A stretch of DNA of 19,791 nucleotides from an uncultured Clostridia bacterium. Lineage in GTDB: Bacteria; Bacillota; Clostridia; Oscillospirales; Butyricicoccaceae. Where the stretch lies: assembly GCA_910589115.1 (NCBI GenBank), contig CAJUSB010000060.1, positions 1-19,791 of the forward strand, given 5' to 3'. The translations under genes were made by a program, and so were the position numbers. The notes beneath the pieces were generated by a model. The model had not been told where the DNA came from. It did not search any database and was given only the letters and a program-made list of their open reading frames with translations. Positions 5,964-13,034 of this stretch are shown here, one piece after another. Numbering within the stretch: position 1 is the stretch's first letter; every line of letters starts with the position of its first letter.

Positions 5964-8369
5964 ATGCAGTACGGATACTTTGACGACCAGGCGCGGGAAT
6001 ATGTGATCACCCGTCCGGACACCCCCGCGCCCTGGGCGAATTACCTTGGTTCGCCGGAGTACGGCGCGCTGATTTCCAACAACGCGGGCGGCTACAGCTT
6101 TGCCCGGTCGGGCGCGAATGGGCGCATCCTGCGTTATGTATTCAACCAGTTTGACCAGCCGGGACGGTACCTTTATCTTCGCGACAACGAGACGGGAGAC
6201 TATTGGTCCGCGTCGTGGCAGCCGGTGGGGAAGGATTTGGAAGCCTATCGCAGCGAATGCCGCCATGGGACAGGATATACCAAAATGAGCGCCGATTACA
6301 GCGGCATCCACAGCGAAGCGGCATATTATGTACCGCTCGGCGGTTCCTATGAGGTATGGCGGCTGTCGGTGACAAACACCTCGGCGGCGCGGCGCGAGCT
6401 GACGCTGACCGGTTATGCGGAATTTACCAACAGCGGCAATTACGAGCAGGATCAGGTGAATTTGCAGTATTCCCAGTTTATCACCCGGACGCTGTTTGCC
6501 GGGAACCGGATTCGGCAGCAGATCCACGGCAATCTCGATACGCAGGACGGCGCGGTGGACCATAAGGTGGTCATTGAGCGGTTTCTGGGGCTGGCGGGCG
6601 CGGAGGTCTCCTCTTATTGCGGCGACCGCGCGGAATTCCTTGGCGCGTACCGGGGCTACGGGAACCCGCTTGGCGTAGAGCGCGGCGACCTCGGGAACAC
6701 CCTGAACTACAACGGCAACGGCTGCGGCGCGCTGTCCGCCGTGCTGGCGCTGGAGCCGGGGGAAACCAAAACCGTGGCGTTCCTGCTGGGCGAAAAGTAC
6801 GAAACGGAAAGCGCGGCGCTGCTGGATGCATACCGGGAGCCGGAAGCCGTTTGCGGCCGGGAGCTGGAAGCGCTGGCCGATTACTGGCATGAAAAGCTCT
6901 CCCATTTTCAGGTGAAAACGCCGTGCCCGGAATTTGATACCATGATCAACACCTGGAACGCGTATAACAGCTTCATTACCTTCACCTGGTCGCGCGCCGC
7001 GTCTTTTATTTACTGCGGCCTGCGCAACGGCTACGGCTACCGGGATACCGTGCAGGATATTCAGGGAATCATCCACCTTGCCCCGGAAGAAGCTGCGGAA
7101 AAGCTGCGGTTCATGCTTTCGGCGCAGGTGGAGCACGGCGGCGGCCTGCCGCTGGTCAAATTCACGCACAATCCCGGTCACGAGGACACACCGGAGGATG
7201 CCTCTTATGTGCAGGAAACCGGACACCCGGCCTATCGAGCGGACGATGCGCTTTGGCTGTTCCCGACGGTCTATAAGTACATCGCGGAAACCGGAAATAC
7301 GGCATTCCTGGATGAGGTAATTCCTTTTGCGAACCATGGGAAGGCTACCGTCTATGAACACCTCAAACGCGCCCTTGATTTTTCCATCCGGCATATGGGG
7401 CCGCACGGGATGCCTGCCGGGCTGTTCGCCGACTGGAACGACTGCCTGCGGCTTGGCGCGGACGGGGAATCCTCCTTCGTCGCGTTCCAGTTCTATTATG
7501 CGTTTACCATCCTTAAGGAGTTTGCGAAATGTCAGAAGGATGCCGCGTACCTGGCATGGCTGATGCGCGAGCAGTCCGCCCTCCGGGAGAAGCTGAACGC
7601 GCTTTGCTGGGACGGCGACCGCTTTATCCGCGGCTTTACCGAACACGGGGAAACCATCGGCGAGCACACCGCGCCGGAGGCCAGCCTGTGGCTGAATCCG
7701 CAGAGCTGGGCGGTTATCAGCGGCCTTGCCGACGCGGAACAGGCCGAGCGGGCCATGGGCAGCGTGTATGAACACCTGAACACTCCCTATGGCGCGATCC
7801 TGATGGACCCGCCATACCATGCGCACAGCTTCGACGGGGCGCTGGCGGTCATTTACAACGCGGGCGTGAAAGAAAACGCGGGGGTCTTCTCCCAGTCACA
7901 GGGCTGGCTGATCCTGGCGGAAGCGCTGCTGGGGCATGGCGAACGGGCGTTTACCTACTTCAAAGAGAACGCACCCTCCATGCAAAACGACCGCGCCGAA
8001 ATCCGCAAAATCGAACCTTACTGCTACGGGCAGTTCACCGAAGGAAAAGCCAGCCCACACGCGGGACGTTCCCATGTGCACTGGCTGACGGGAACGGCGT
8101 CCACGGTGATGGTCGGCTGTGTCGAGGGGATTCTCGGTATGCGTCCCGACCTTCACGGCATTAAAATTGCGCCCTCCATCCCAAAGGAGTGGAAGACGCT
8201 CGAAATCTGGAAGGATTTCCGTGGGAAAAAGCTGCACATCGTCGTAGAGAACCCGGACGGCAGGGAAACGGGCTGTCATAGGTTCCTTGTCAACGGGAAG
8301 GAAATCCCCGGAACTTATGTCCCAGAGGAGCTGCTGACCGACGTCACGGAAATCGCTATGCGTATCTAA
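5964..8369 (+). CDS. GH94 disaccharide phosphorylase (cellobiose/chitobiose-phosphorylase class)
   Basis: An 801-residue cytoplasmic protein, full length for the short GH94 enzymes. The start has GGAAGGG seven bases upstream. It opens YGYFDDQAREYVITRP, with the family's NYLG, GGYSF and DYWSASWQPV signatures. The catalytic barrel carries GYRDTVQD (Arg360 to Asp365) and ADWNDCL, where Asp493 matches the general acid (Asp490 in Cellvibrio gilvus cellobiose phosphorylase). The C-terminus has GVKENAGVFSQSQGW, HWLTGTAS and GMRPDLHGIKIAP, all typical. Several N-terminal segments (ITRPDTPAPW, RYLYLRDNETGDYW) look to me closer to chitobiose phosphorylase than to cellobiose phosphorylase, so the acceptor sugar is open. 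In this locus a beta-1,4-glucobiose role is the simplest inference. Its TAA touches the following foldback element. Confidence 0.82.
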   Translation: MQYGYFDDQAREYVITRPDTPAPWANYLGSPEYGALISNNAGGYSFARSGANGRILRYVFNQFDQPGRYLYLRDNETGDYWSASWQPVGKDLEAYRSECRHGTGYTKMSADYSGIHSEAAYYVPLGGSYEVWRLSVTNTSAARRELTLTGYAEFTNSGNYEQDQVNLQYSQFITRTLFAGNRIRQQIHGNLDTQDGAVDHKVVIERFLGLAGAEVSSYCGDRAEFLGAYRGYGNPLGVERGDLGNTLNYNGNGCGALSAVLALEPGETKTVAFLLGEKYETESAALLDAYREPEAVCGRELEALADYWHEKLSHFQVKTPCPEFDTMINTWNAYNSFITFTWSRAASFIYCGLRNGYGYRDTVQDIQGIIHLAPEEAAEKLRFMLSAQVEHGGGLPLVKFTHNPGHEDTPEDASYVQETGHPAYRADDALWLFPTVYKYIAETGNTAFLDEVIPFANHGKATVYEHLKRALDFSIRHMGPHGMPAGLFADWNDCLRLGADGESSFVAFQFYYAFTILKEFAKCQKDAAYLAWLMREQSALREKLNALCWDGDRFIRGFTEHGETIGEHTAPEASLWLNPQSWAVISGLADAEQAERAMGSVYEHLNTPYGAILMDPPYHAHSFDGALAVIYNAGVKENAGVFSQSQGWLILAEALLGHGERAFTYFKENAPSMQNDRAEIRKIEPYCYGQFTEGKASPHAGRSHVHWLTGTASTVMVGCVEGILGMRPDLHGIKIAPSIPKEWKTLEIWKDFRGKKLHIVVENPDGRETGCHRFLVNGKEIPGTYVPEELLTDVTEIAMRI

Positions 8370-8493
8370 GGAACTGCTCAAAAATAACTTGCGACCATCG
8401 CCTGCATCTTCTTCCGCCATACTTCGTTGCTTTTCTTTGACAGGCGAAAGAATCTGCGGTGCGCTTGTCACAATTTATTTCTTCACAGTTCCT
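8369..8493. mobile_element. 125-bp foldback MITE-like repeat after the second GH94 gene
   Basis: AGGAACTG at 8369-8376 pairs perfectly with CAGTTCCT at 8486-8493, and pairing continues imperfectly inward (about 18 of the first 23 positions). Further in, TTCTTCCGCC on one arm faces GGCGAAAGAA on the other, so the whole unit folds back around its middle near 8431. It contains no gene. Its first base is the last base of the GH94 stop codon. I see no certain target duplication. It may be a non-autonomous transposon relic or a dispersed palindromic repeat, and as RNA it would form a 3' stem protecting or ending the operon message. Confidence 0.6.
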
Positions 8494-8531
8494 AACCCGC
8501 CGGTTCGGAAACCGATTCCATACAGAAACCC

Positions 8532-8563
8532 ACCCGCCCCGCCGTCCTTTTGGCGGGGCGGGT
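8532..8563. terminator. Strong GC-rich hairpin between convergent genes
   Basis: A perfect 12-bp stem: 8532-8543 (ACCCGCCCCGCC) pairs with 8552-8563, with an 8-base loop. It lies between the plus-strand GH94 operon and the convergent AraC gene and could stop transcription from both. A long T run is lacking on either side (only TTTCT on the minus strand), so it is an atypical intrinsic terminator. Confidence 0.55.
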
Positions 8564-8583
8564 CCACTGTATTCACGGTGATT

Positions 8584-8653
8584 GAGCGCCAAAGCCCCCG
8601 TCCCGCCCGCAGGCGCGAGAGGGATTCCAAAGGGACGCGTCCCTTTGGCGCTC
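8584..8653. repeat. Overlapping alternative palindromes
   Basis: A perfect 22-bp palindrome sits at 8627-8648 (CCAAAGGGACG and its complement). An 11-base arm GAGCGCCAAAG at 8584-8594 is perfectly complementary to 8643-8653, which shares bases with the palindrome's right half. The two structures exclude each other. Short GC-rich repeats (GCAGGCGCG) surround them. The arrangement resembles a dispersed REP-type repeat more than a gene. Confidence 0.6.
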
Positions 8654-8688
8654 GCCGCGCAGGCGCGCCCGCCGCGTAGGCGTGCCAC

Positions 8689-9459
8689 CTATGGGGTCTC
8701 CGCGGATTCCCGGTTGACGTTCCAGTTGTTCATATAATTTTTGTCCCGATAGGCCTTGGGCGTCATGCCGGTCTGGCTGCGGAACTGCTGGATAAAATGG
8801 CTCTGCGAAGCGTAGGACAGCGTTGCCGCGATATCCGCGAGGTCGGAATTGCTGAACCGCAGCAGGTTCTTTGCCATGTCAACCTTGCGCTGGCGTATGT
8901 ATTCGCTGACCGCAACGCCCGTTTCCTGCTTGAAAATCCGGGACAGATGGGAAGGCGAAATGCAAATCGCGTCCGCAAGGTCGTTGATGGTAATCCGTTC
9001 CTGGATATGTACGTAAATATAGTCGATCGCCTCGGAAACCTGCTTGGAAGCAGCTACATCCCGGATGCGCCTTCGCATTCGCCCGGCGAAATCCAGCGCC
9101 ATCTGGTCGTGGACAAATACGATCTCGGCCATTTGCGTGCAGCGGTCCATCTTTTGGATGTAGGCGTCGCTCAGCCCAAAGGCTTCTTCGACCGGCATCC
9201 CGCCTTCCATGCAAAACCGGGTGATCAGCGCCGCGGTTACCACAAAATGATACCGCATGTTGGTGACCGGATTTTCGGAAAGCCGCCCTACCCCCTCTGT
9301 GTTTTCAAAAGCGCCGCGTGCACAGTTTTCCTGTACAGCATCGATATTTCCGGCCGCGACCGCACGGTAGAACAGAAATTCTTCCCCCGGTTCACGGTGG
9401 CAGGCAGGTTCCCGCTCCTCGTCAATTTCAATGGGTTTCCAACCCTGAAAATTTCCCAT
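8689..9459 (-). CDS. AraC-family transcriptional regulator
   Basis: A 256-residue protein with a C-terminal AraC DNA-binding domain. The first helix-turn-helix is at about 157-180 (ITINDLADAICISPSHLSRIFKQETG) and the second at about 205-230 (SDLADIAATLSYASQSHFIQQFRSQTGMTPKAYR), with the family-typical ending. The first ~140 residues form a soluble sensor-like domain of unknown ligand, containing EEFLFYRAVAAGNIDAV and a NMRYHFVVTAALITRFCMEGG helix seen in regulators of sugar loci. There is no membrane part and no receiver domain. Start ATG 9457-9459 has AGGGTG upstream and a near-consensus promoter. It lies between, and is divergent from, the transporter operon, so it most likely activates the glucan genes in response to an imported or metabolic sugar. 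It may also control itself. Confidence 0.88.
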   Translation of the reverse strand: MGNFQGWKPIEIDEEREPACHREPGEEFLFYRAVAAGNIDAVQENCARGAFENTEGVGRLSENPVTNMRYHFVVTAALITRFCMEGGMPVEEAFGLSDAYIQKMDRCTQMAEIVFVHDQMALDFAGRMRRRIRDVAASKQVSEAIDYIYVHIQERITINDLADAICISPSHLSRIFKQETGVAVSEYIRQRKVDMAKNLLRFSNSDLADIAATLSYASQSHFIQQFRSQTGMTPKAYRDKNYMNNWNVNRESAETP

Positions 9460-9490
9460 AACAGCACCCTGTGTCAGATTTTATGTTTTC

Positions 9491-9519
9491 ACTGTAGCAT
9501 GAATCTGCTATTTTGTCAA
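9491..9519 (-). promoter_or_regulatory. SigmaA-type promoter of the AraC gene
   Basis: On the minus strand TTGACA (9519-9514) is followed by an exact 17-base spacer and TACAGT (9496-9491). This is a near-consensus housekeeping promoter giving a leader of about 25-30 bases before ATG 9459. Confidence 0.72.
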
Positions 9520-9526
9520 GCATAGA

Positions 9527-9546
9527 AACCGGCTTTAAATCCGGTT
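9527..9546. promoter_or_regulatory. 20-bp near-perfect palindrome, candidate operator
   Basis: AACCGG (9527-9532) mirrors CCGGTT (9541-9546) around a self-complementary TTTAAA core, with one mismatched pair. It lies just upstream of the AraC gene's -35 box, in the divergent control region. AraC-family proteins usually bind direct repeats, so another regulator may use it, or it may be coincidental. Confidence 0.4.
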
Positions 9547-9582
9547 GACAGGAGAGCTTTTTGTAGTACCCTCTAAAACCTG

Positions 9583-9643
9583 GCATGGATTTGATATTTG
9601 TTTGTTGGATTTTGTATACATAACCCGGCTGCTGCTTTATAAT
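9583..9643 (+). promoter_or_regulatory. Promoter region of the ABC transporter operon with candidate activator site
   Basis: A consensus -10 TATAAT lies at 9638-9643, with a poor -35 (TATACA, 9615-9620) 17 bases upstream. A weak -35 is usual for activator-dependent promoters. The sequence GCATGGATTTGATATTTG (9583-9600) closely resembles GCAAGGAATTTGACATTTC (1719-1737), found at a similar distance from a TATAAA box before the enzyme operon. The predicted leader to ATG 9700 is about 50 bases. Confidence 0.55.
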
Positions 9644-9699
9644 AAGAGACAACATACAGCAGAAACGCTGTAGCAAATTCAAAACAGGAGGCGTCAAAG

Positions 9700-11076
9700 A
9701 TGATGAAGAAAAAGTTATTGAGCGCTTTGCTCGCGGGGGTCATGCTTTCCGGGATGCTCAGCGGCTGCGGCGGCGGGGACAGCGGGGGTTCCGGCGGGGA
9801 AACAGCGGAGGAAGGCAAGGTCGTCAACATCTACGTCTGGAATAACGAGTTTCAGCGGAAGTTCAACGCCTACTACCCCAGCGTCAGCAAGACCTCGAAC
9901 GACCTGTCCGTGACCTATCTGGAGGATGGTACAGAGGTGCATTGGATCATCAACCCGAACCAGGACGGCGTATACCAGCAGAAACTGGATGAGGCCCTGA
10001 TTAAGCAAAGCAGCGCTTCGGCGGATGAAAAGGTCGACCTCTTCCTGGCGGAAGCCGACTACATCATGAAATATACCGACCCGGACGTCGGCGCGGCGGC
10101 CCCGATCTCTTCGCTGGGGATCACCGACGCGGATATCGCGAACCAGTACAAGTACACCCTTCAGGCGGCGACCGGCGCGGACGGCGAGATCCGCGGCCTG
10201 AGCTATCAGGCAACGCCGGGCATGTTCGTATACCGCCGCTCGATCGCGCAGGCGGTGCTTGGCACGGACGACCCGGATACCGTAAACGAAGCGGTTTCCG
10301 ACTGGGACAAGTTTGACGCGACTGCTGAAAAGATGAAGGCAGCGGGCTATTACATGGTTTCATCGCGCGCGGATACCTACCGTGTATTTTCCAACAATGT
10401 ATCGACACCCTGTGTGGATGGAAACGCCGCTGTGGTGGACCCCAACATTATGAAGTGGGTAGAGCAGTCCCGGAAATATACGGACGAGGGCCTGAACCAT
10501 AAGGTTGGCGGCCAGTGGATTGACGAATGGAACCAGGATATGGGCGCAAACAGCAAGGTCTTTGGATTCTTCCTTCCGGCGTGGGGCCTTGGCGTGTGCA
10601 TCCAGCCGAACGTCGAGGGCACCGACGCGGACGATGACTGGGCAGCCTGCTCCGGCCCGCAGCCCTTCTACTGGGGCGGCACTTGGCTGCTTGCGGCTGA
10701 GGGCACCGATAACCCGGAGCATGTCAAGGACATTATGCTGCAAATGACCACCAATCGTGAAATCCTTCGCGCGATTACGGTTGAGGACAACGACATGACC
10801 AACGACCAGCCGCTGATGGAAGAGCTGGCGGAGGACCCGAGCTTCTCTTCCCCTCTGCTCGGCGGGCAGAACCATATTGCCGTCCTGTCTGACGTCGCGG
10901 TGAATATCGACCTGAGCAACATCTCCCCCTATGACCAGGGCTTTACCGAGCTGTTCCAGAACACCTTCGGCGACTACTTCAACAACGTGATCGACTTTGA
11001 AACGGCAAAATCCAACTTCGAGACTGCCATTGCGGAGCGCTATCCGGAGCTGACCGGCGGCGTAAAATGGCCGTAA
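9700..11076 (+). CDS. Carbohydrate ABC transporter substrate-binding lipoprotein
   Basis: A 458-residue extracellular solute-binding protein (COG1653-like, family 1). The N-terminus is a lipoprotein signal: MMKKK, a hydrophobic stretch, then lipobox LSGC with the lipid-carrying Cys23. A Gly/Ser-rich linker to about residue 35 follows. The mature part begins VVNIYVWNNEFQRKFNAYYP and shows usual features of the class, including GMFVYRRSIAQ, VFGFFLPAWGLG and a Trp/Tyr-rich stretch (PFYWGGTWLLAA) likely to stack on sugar rings. AGGAGG lies eight bases before ATG 9700. It is first in the transporter operon and should capture beta-gluco-oligosaccharides at the cell surface; that ligand is inferred from the neighbouring GH16, GH94 and GH3 genes. 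A hairpin separates it from the permease genes, in keeping with high expression of binding proteins. Confidence 0.9.
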   Translation: MMKKKLLSALLAGVMLSGMLSGCGGGDSGGSGGETAEEGKVVNIYVWNNEFQRKFNAYYPSVSKTSNDLSVTYLEDGTEVHWIINPNQDGVYQQKLDEALIKQSSASADEKVDLFLAEADYIMKYTDPDVGAAAPISSLGITDADIANQYKYTLQAATGADGEIRGLSYQATPGMFVYRRSIAQAVLGTDDPDTVNEAVSDWDKFDATAEKMKAAGYYMVSSRADTYRVFSNNVSTPCVDGNAAVVDPNIMKWVEQSRKYTDEGLNHKVGGQWIDEWNQDMGANSKVFGFFLPAWGLGVCIQPNVEGTDADDDWAACSGPQPFYWGGTWLLAAEGTDNPEHVKDIMLQMTTNREILRAITVEDNDMTNDQPLMEELAEDPSFSSPLLGGQNHIAVLSDVAVNIDLSNISPYDQGFTELFQNTFGDYFNNVIDFETAKSNFETAIAERYPELTGGVKWP

Positions 11077-11091
11077 TCCGGTCCTGAAAAC

Positions 11092-11113
11092 GGGGCGGGG
11101 AAACGCCCGCCCC
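11092..11113 (+). promoter_or_regulatory. Intercistronic stem-loop between binding protein and permease
   Basis: GGGGCGGG (11092-11099) pairs perfectly with CCCGCCCC (11106-11113) around GAAACG, 15 bases after the binding-protein stop. No T run follows, so it is more likely an RNA-stabilising or partial-terminator structure that raises binding-protein output over permease output. Confidence 0.55.
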
Positions 11114-11153
11114 CCCGTATACCAAAGCCCAAATATCGAAAGGGGGAACTCCT

Positions 11154-12110
11154 GTGCAGAAGGAGAAAAAAATAAAAGGCATCAGCTACGCAAAGTGGGG
11201 CTACATCTTCATTTTGCCATTCTTCCTGAGCTATTTCATCTTTTCACTGATCCCGCTGGTGGATACCATCCGGAACAGCTTTTTCGAGTATTATACCTCC
11301 GGGCTGAAGGTCGTCGGCCCCAACTGGGTCGGGCTTTCCAACTATACGTCCCTGCTTTCGACCGACCTGCCGAAATACGCCTGGAACACGTTTGTCATGT
11401 GGATCCTGGGGTTTGTCCCACAGCTGGCGATTGCGCTGCTGCTGGCGGCGTGGTTTACCGATATGCGGCTTAAAATCCGCTGCAAGCAGTTCTTCAAGGT
11501 CGTCATCTACCTGCCGAACCTCATCATGGCGTCCGCGTTCTCCATGCTGTTCTTCGCGCTGTTCTCGAACGCGGGGCCGATCAATAATATCCTGATGAAC
11601 CTCGGCATCATCGGCGATGCGATCCGCTTCACCGAATCCACCATCGGTATGCGCGGCCTGGTTGCCCTGATGAACTTCCTGATGTGGTTCGGCAACAGCA
11701 CCATCATGCTGATGGCGGCAATTATGGGCATCAACCCCTCCGTATTTGAAGCGGCGGAGCTGGATGGCTGCACCCATGCCCAGATGTTCTTCAAAATCAC
11801 CCTGCCCCAGATCCGGCCCCTGCTGACCTATACCTTTATCACTTCCCTGGTCGGCGGCCTGCAAATGTTCGATGTGCCGCAAATCCTTTCCAACGGACAG
11901 GGAACGCCTGACCGTACCACCATGACGCTGATCATGTTCCTGAACAACCACCTCAAGAGCAAAAACTACGGCATGGCGGGCGCACTGTCTATGTACCTCT
12001 TTGTGATCAGCGGCATCCTCTGCTTCATCGTGTTTAAGATCAACACCGAAAAGGAAGCAAAGCCGCCAAAGGATGAACCCAAGAAAGAAACGAAAGGAGC
12101 GCGTGCATAA
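11154..12110 (+). CDS. Sugar ABC transporter permease, MalF/UgpA type
   Basis: A 318-residue membrane protein with about six transmembrane helices (first at roughly 16-38, last at roughly 278-300) and a charged Lys/Glu-rich C-terminal tail. The cytoplasmic coupling motif is clear: EAAELDG at 199-205 followed by FFKITLPQIRP, which contacts the ATPase. The start is GTG at 11154, supported by AAAGGGGGAA about seven bases upstream and by the preceding intergenic hairpin; no ATG is better placed. It forms the translocation channel with the next gene product, whose ATG shares the last base of this gene's TAA (TAATG), indicating translational coupling. No ATPase gene is present in the window. Confidence 0.9.
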   Translation: MQKEKKIKGISYAKWGYIFILPFFLSYFIFSLIPLVDTIRNSFFEYYTSGLKVVGPNWVGLSNYTSLLSTDLPKYAWNTFVMWILGFVPQLAIALLLAAWFTDMRLKIRCKQFFKVVIYLPNLIMASAFSMLFFALFSNAGPINNILMNLGIIGDAIRFTESTIGMRGLVALMNFLMWFGNSTIMLMAAIMGINPSVFEAAELDGCTHAQMFFKITLPQIRPLLTYTFITSLVGGLQMFDVPQILSNGQGTPDRTTMTLIMFLNNHLKSKNYGMAGALSMYLFVISGILCFIVFKINTEKEAKPPKDEPKKETKGARA

Positions 12111-12952
12111 TGGATAAACGGTCAAATGCGATTCTTACGGCGATTGCACACGTCGTGCTGATTTTTCTCTCGTTCCTGTGCCTGTTCTTCTTTTACATCC
12201 TCATTATCAACTCGACCCGTTCCCACGTGGAGCTGCAGAGGGGCTTTTCCTTCCTGCCGGGCGGCAGCTTCCTGACGAACCTGAACAACGTCATCAACGA
12301 CCCCGCGATCCCGATTCTGAAGGGCATTGTCAACAGCCTGATCGTCTCGACCTTCTGCGCGGCGATTACCACCTATTTCTCCGCGCTGACGGCTTACGGG
12401 CTGTATGCTTACCAGTTCCGGCTGAACAAGGCGGCGTTCACCTTCATCATGATGATCCTGGTCATGCCGACACAGGTTACCGCGCTGGGCTTCCTCCGTT
12501 TGATTACGACGATGGGAATGGACGATTCCCTTTTGCCGCTGATTATCCCGTCGGTCGCGTCCCCCGCCGTGTTCTACTTTATGTACAGCTATATGCAGTC
12601 TTCCCTTCCGCTCGAATTGGTAGAAGCGGCGCGTATTGACGGTTCCAACGAGTTCGGCACGTTCAACCGGATTGTTTTGCCGATTATGAAGCCCGCGATT
12701 GCGGTGCAGGCAATCTTTACCTTTGTCGGGGCGTGGAACAACTACTTCGTTCCGGCGCTGGTCATTACGTCCAAGAACAAGCAGACACTGCCGATTATGA
12801 TTGCAATGCTCCGCGGCGCGGACTACATGACCTTTGATATGGGTAAAATTTATATGATGATTACGATTGCAATCGTTCCAATTATTATCGTATATCTGTT
12901 CCTGTCAAAATTCATTGTCGATGGCGTTACGCTTGGCGGTGTAAAGGACTGA
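12110..12952 (+). CDS. Sugar ABC transporter permease, MalG/UgpE type
   Basis: A 280-residue membrane protein with about six helices (first at roughly 12-34, last at roughly 247-268). The coupling motif is EAARIDGSNEFGTFNRIVLPIMKPA, beginning at residue 172. WNNYFVPALVI and the ending SKFIVDGVTLGGVKD are signature segments of MalG-type carbohydrate permeases. AAAGGAG lies ten bases upstream inside the preceding gene. It pairs with the upstream permease to import the sugar bound by the lipoprotein. An intrinsic terminator begins 13 bases after its stop, marking the likely end of the main transporter transcript. Confidence 0.9.
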   Translation: MDKRSNAILTAIAHVVLIFLSFLCLFFFYILIINSTRSHVELQRGFSFLPGGSFLTNLNNVINDPAIPILKGIVNSLIVSTFCAAITTYFSALTAYGLYAYQFRLNKAAFTFIMMILVMPTQVTALGFLRLITTMGMDDSLLPLIIPSVASPAVFYFMYSYMQSSLPLELVEAARIDGSNEFGTFNRIVLPIMKPAIAVQAIFTFVGAWNNYFVPALVITSKNKQTLPIMIAMLRGADYMTFDMGKIYMMITIAIVPIIIVYLFLSKFIVDGVTLGGVKD

Positions 12953-12964
12953 TTTGAAGCTTCA

Positions 12965-13003
12965 AAAGCGCTGTCCAGCAAAATGGACGGCGCTTTCTTT
13001 TCT
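12965..13003 (+). terminator. Intrinsic terminator after the permease genes
   Basis: A 13-bp stem (12965-12977 with 12984-12996, one G-U pair) has a GCAAAA loop and is followed by the T-rich tail CTTTTCT. It stands between the transporter genes and the GH3 gene. No promoter is evident in the remaining 31 bases, so GH3 is probably expressed by readthrough at a lower level. Confidence 0.8.
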
Positions 13004-13034
13004 GAAAACCACATTTTGTAAGGAGTTAATTTGT

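Noticed and set aside
5841..7826. 661-codon open frame on the minus strand across both GH94 genes
   Set aside because: It is a shadow of high-GC coding sequence in two well-supported phosphorylase genes; its translation is Arg/Val/His-rich with no recognisable domain and no ribosome binding site.
12954..13034. Longer start for the GH3 gene
   Set aside because: These codons lie in the terminator stem; ATG 13035 has a good AAGGAG and begins where GH3 homology begins.
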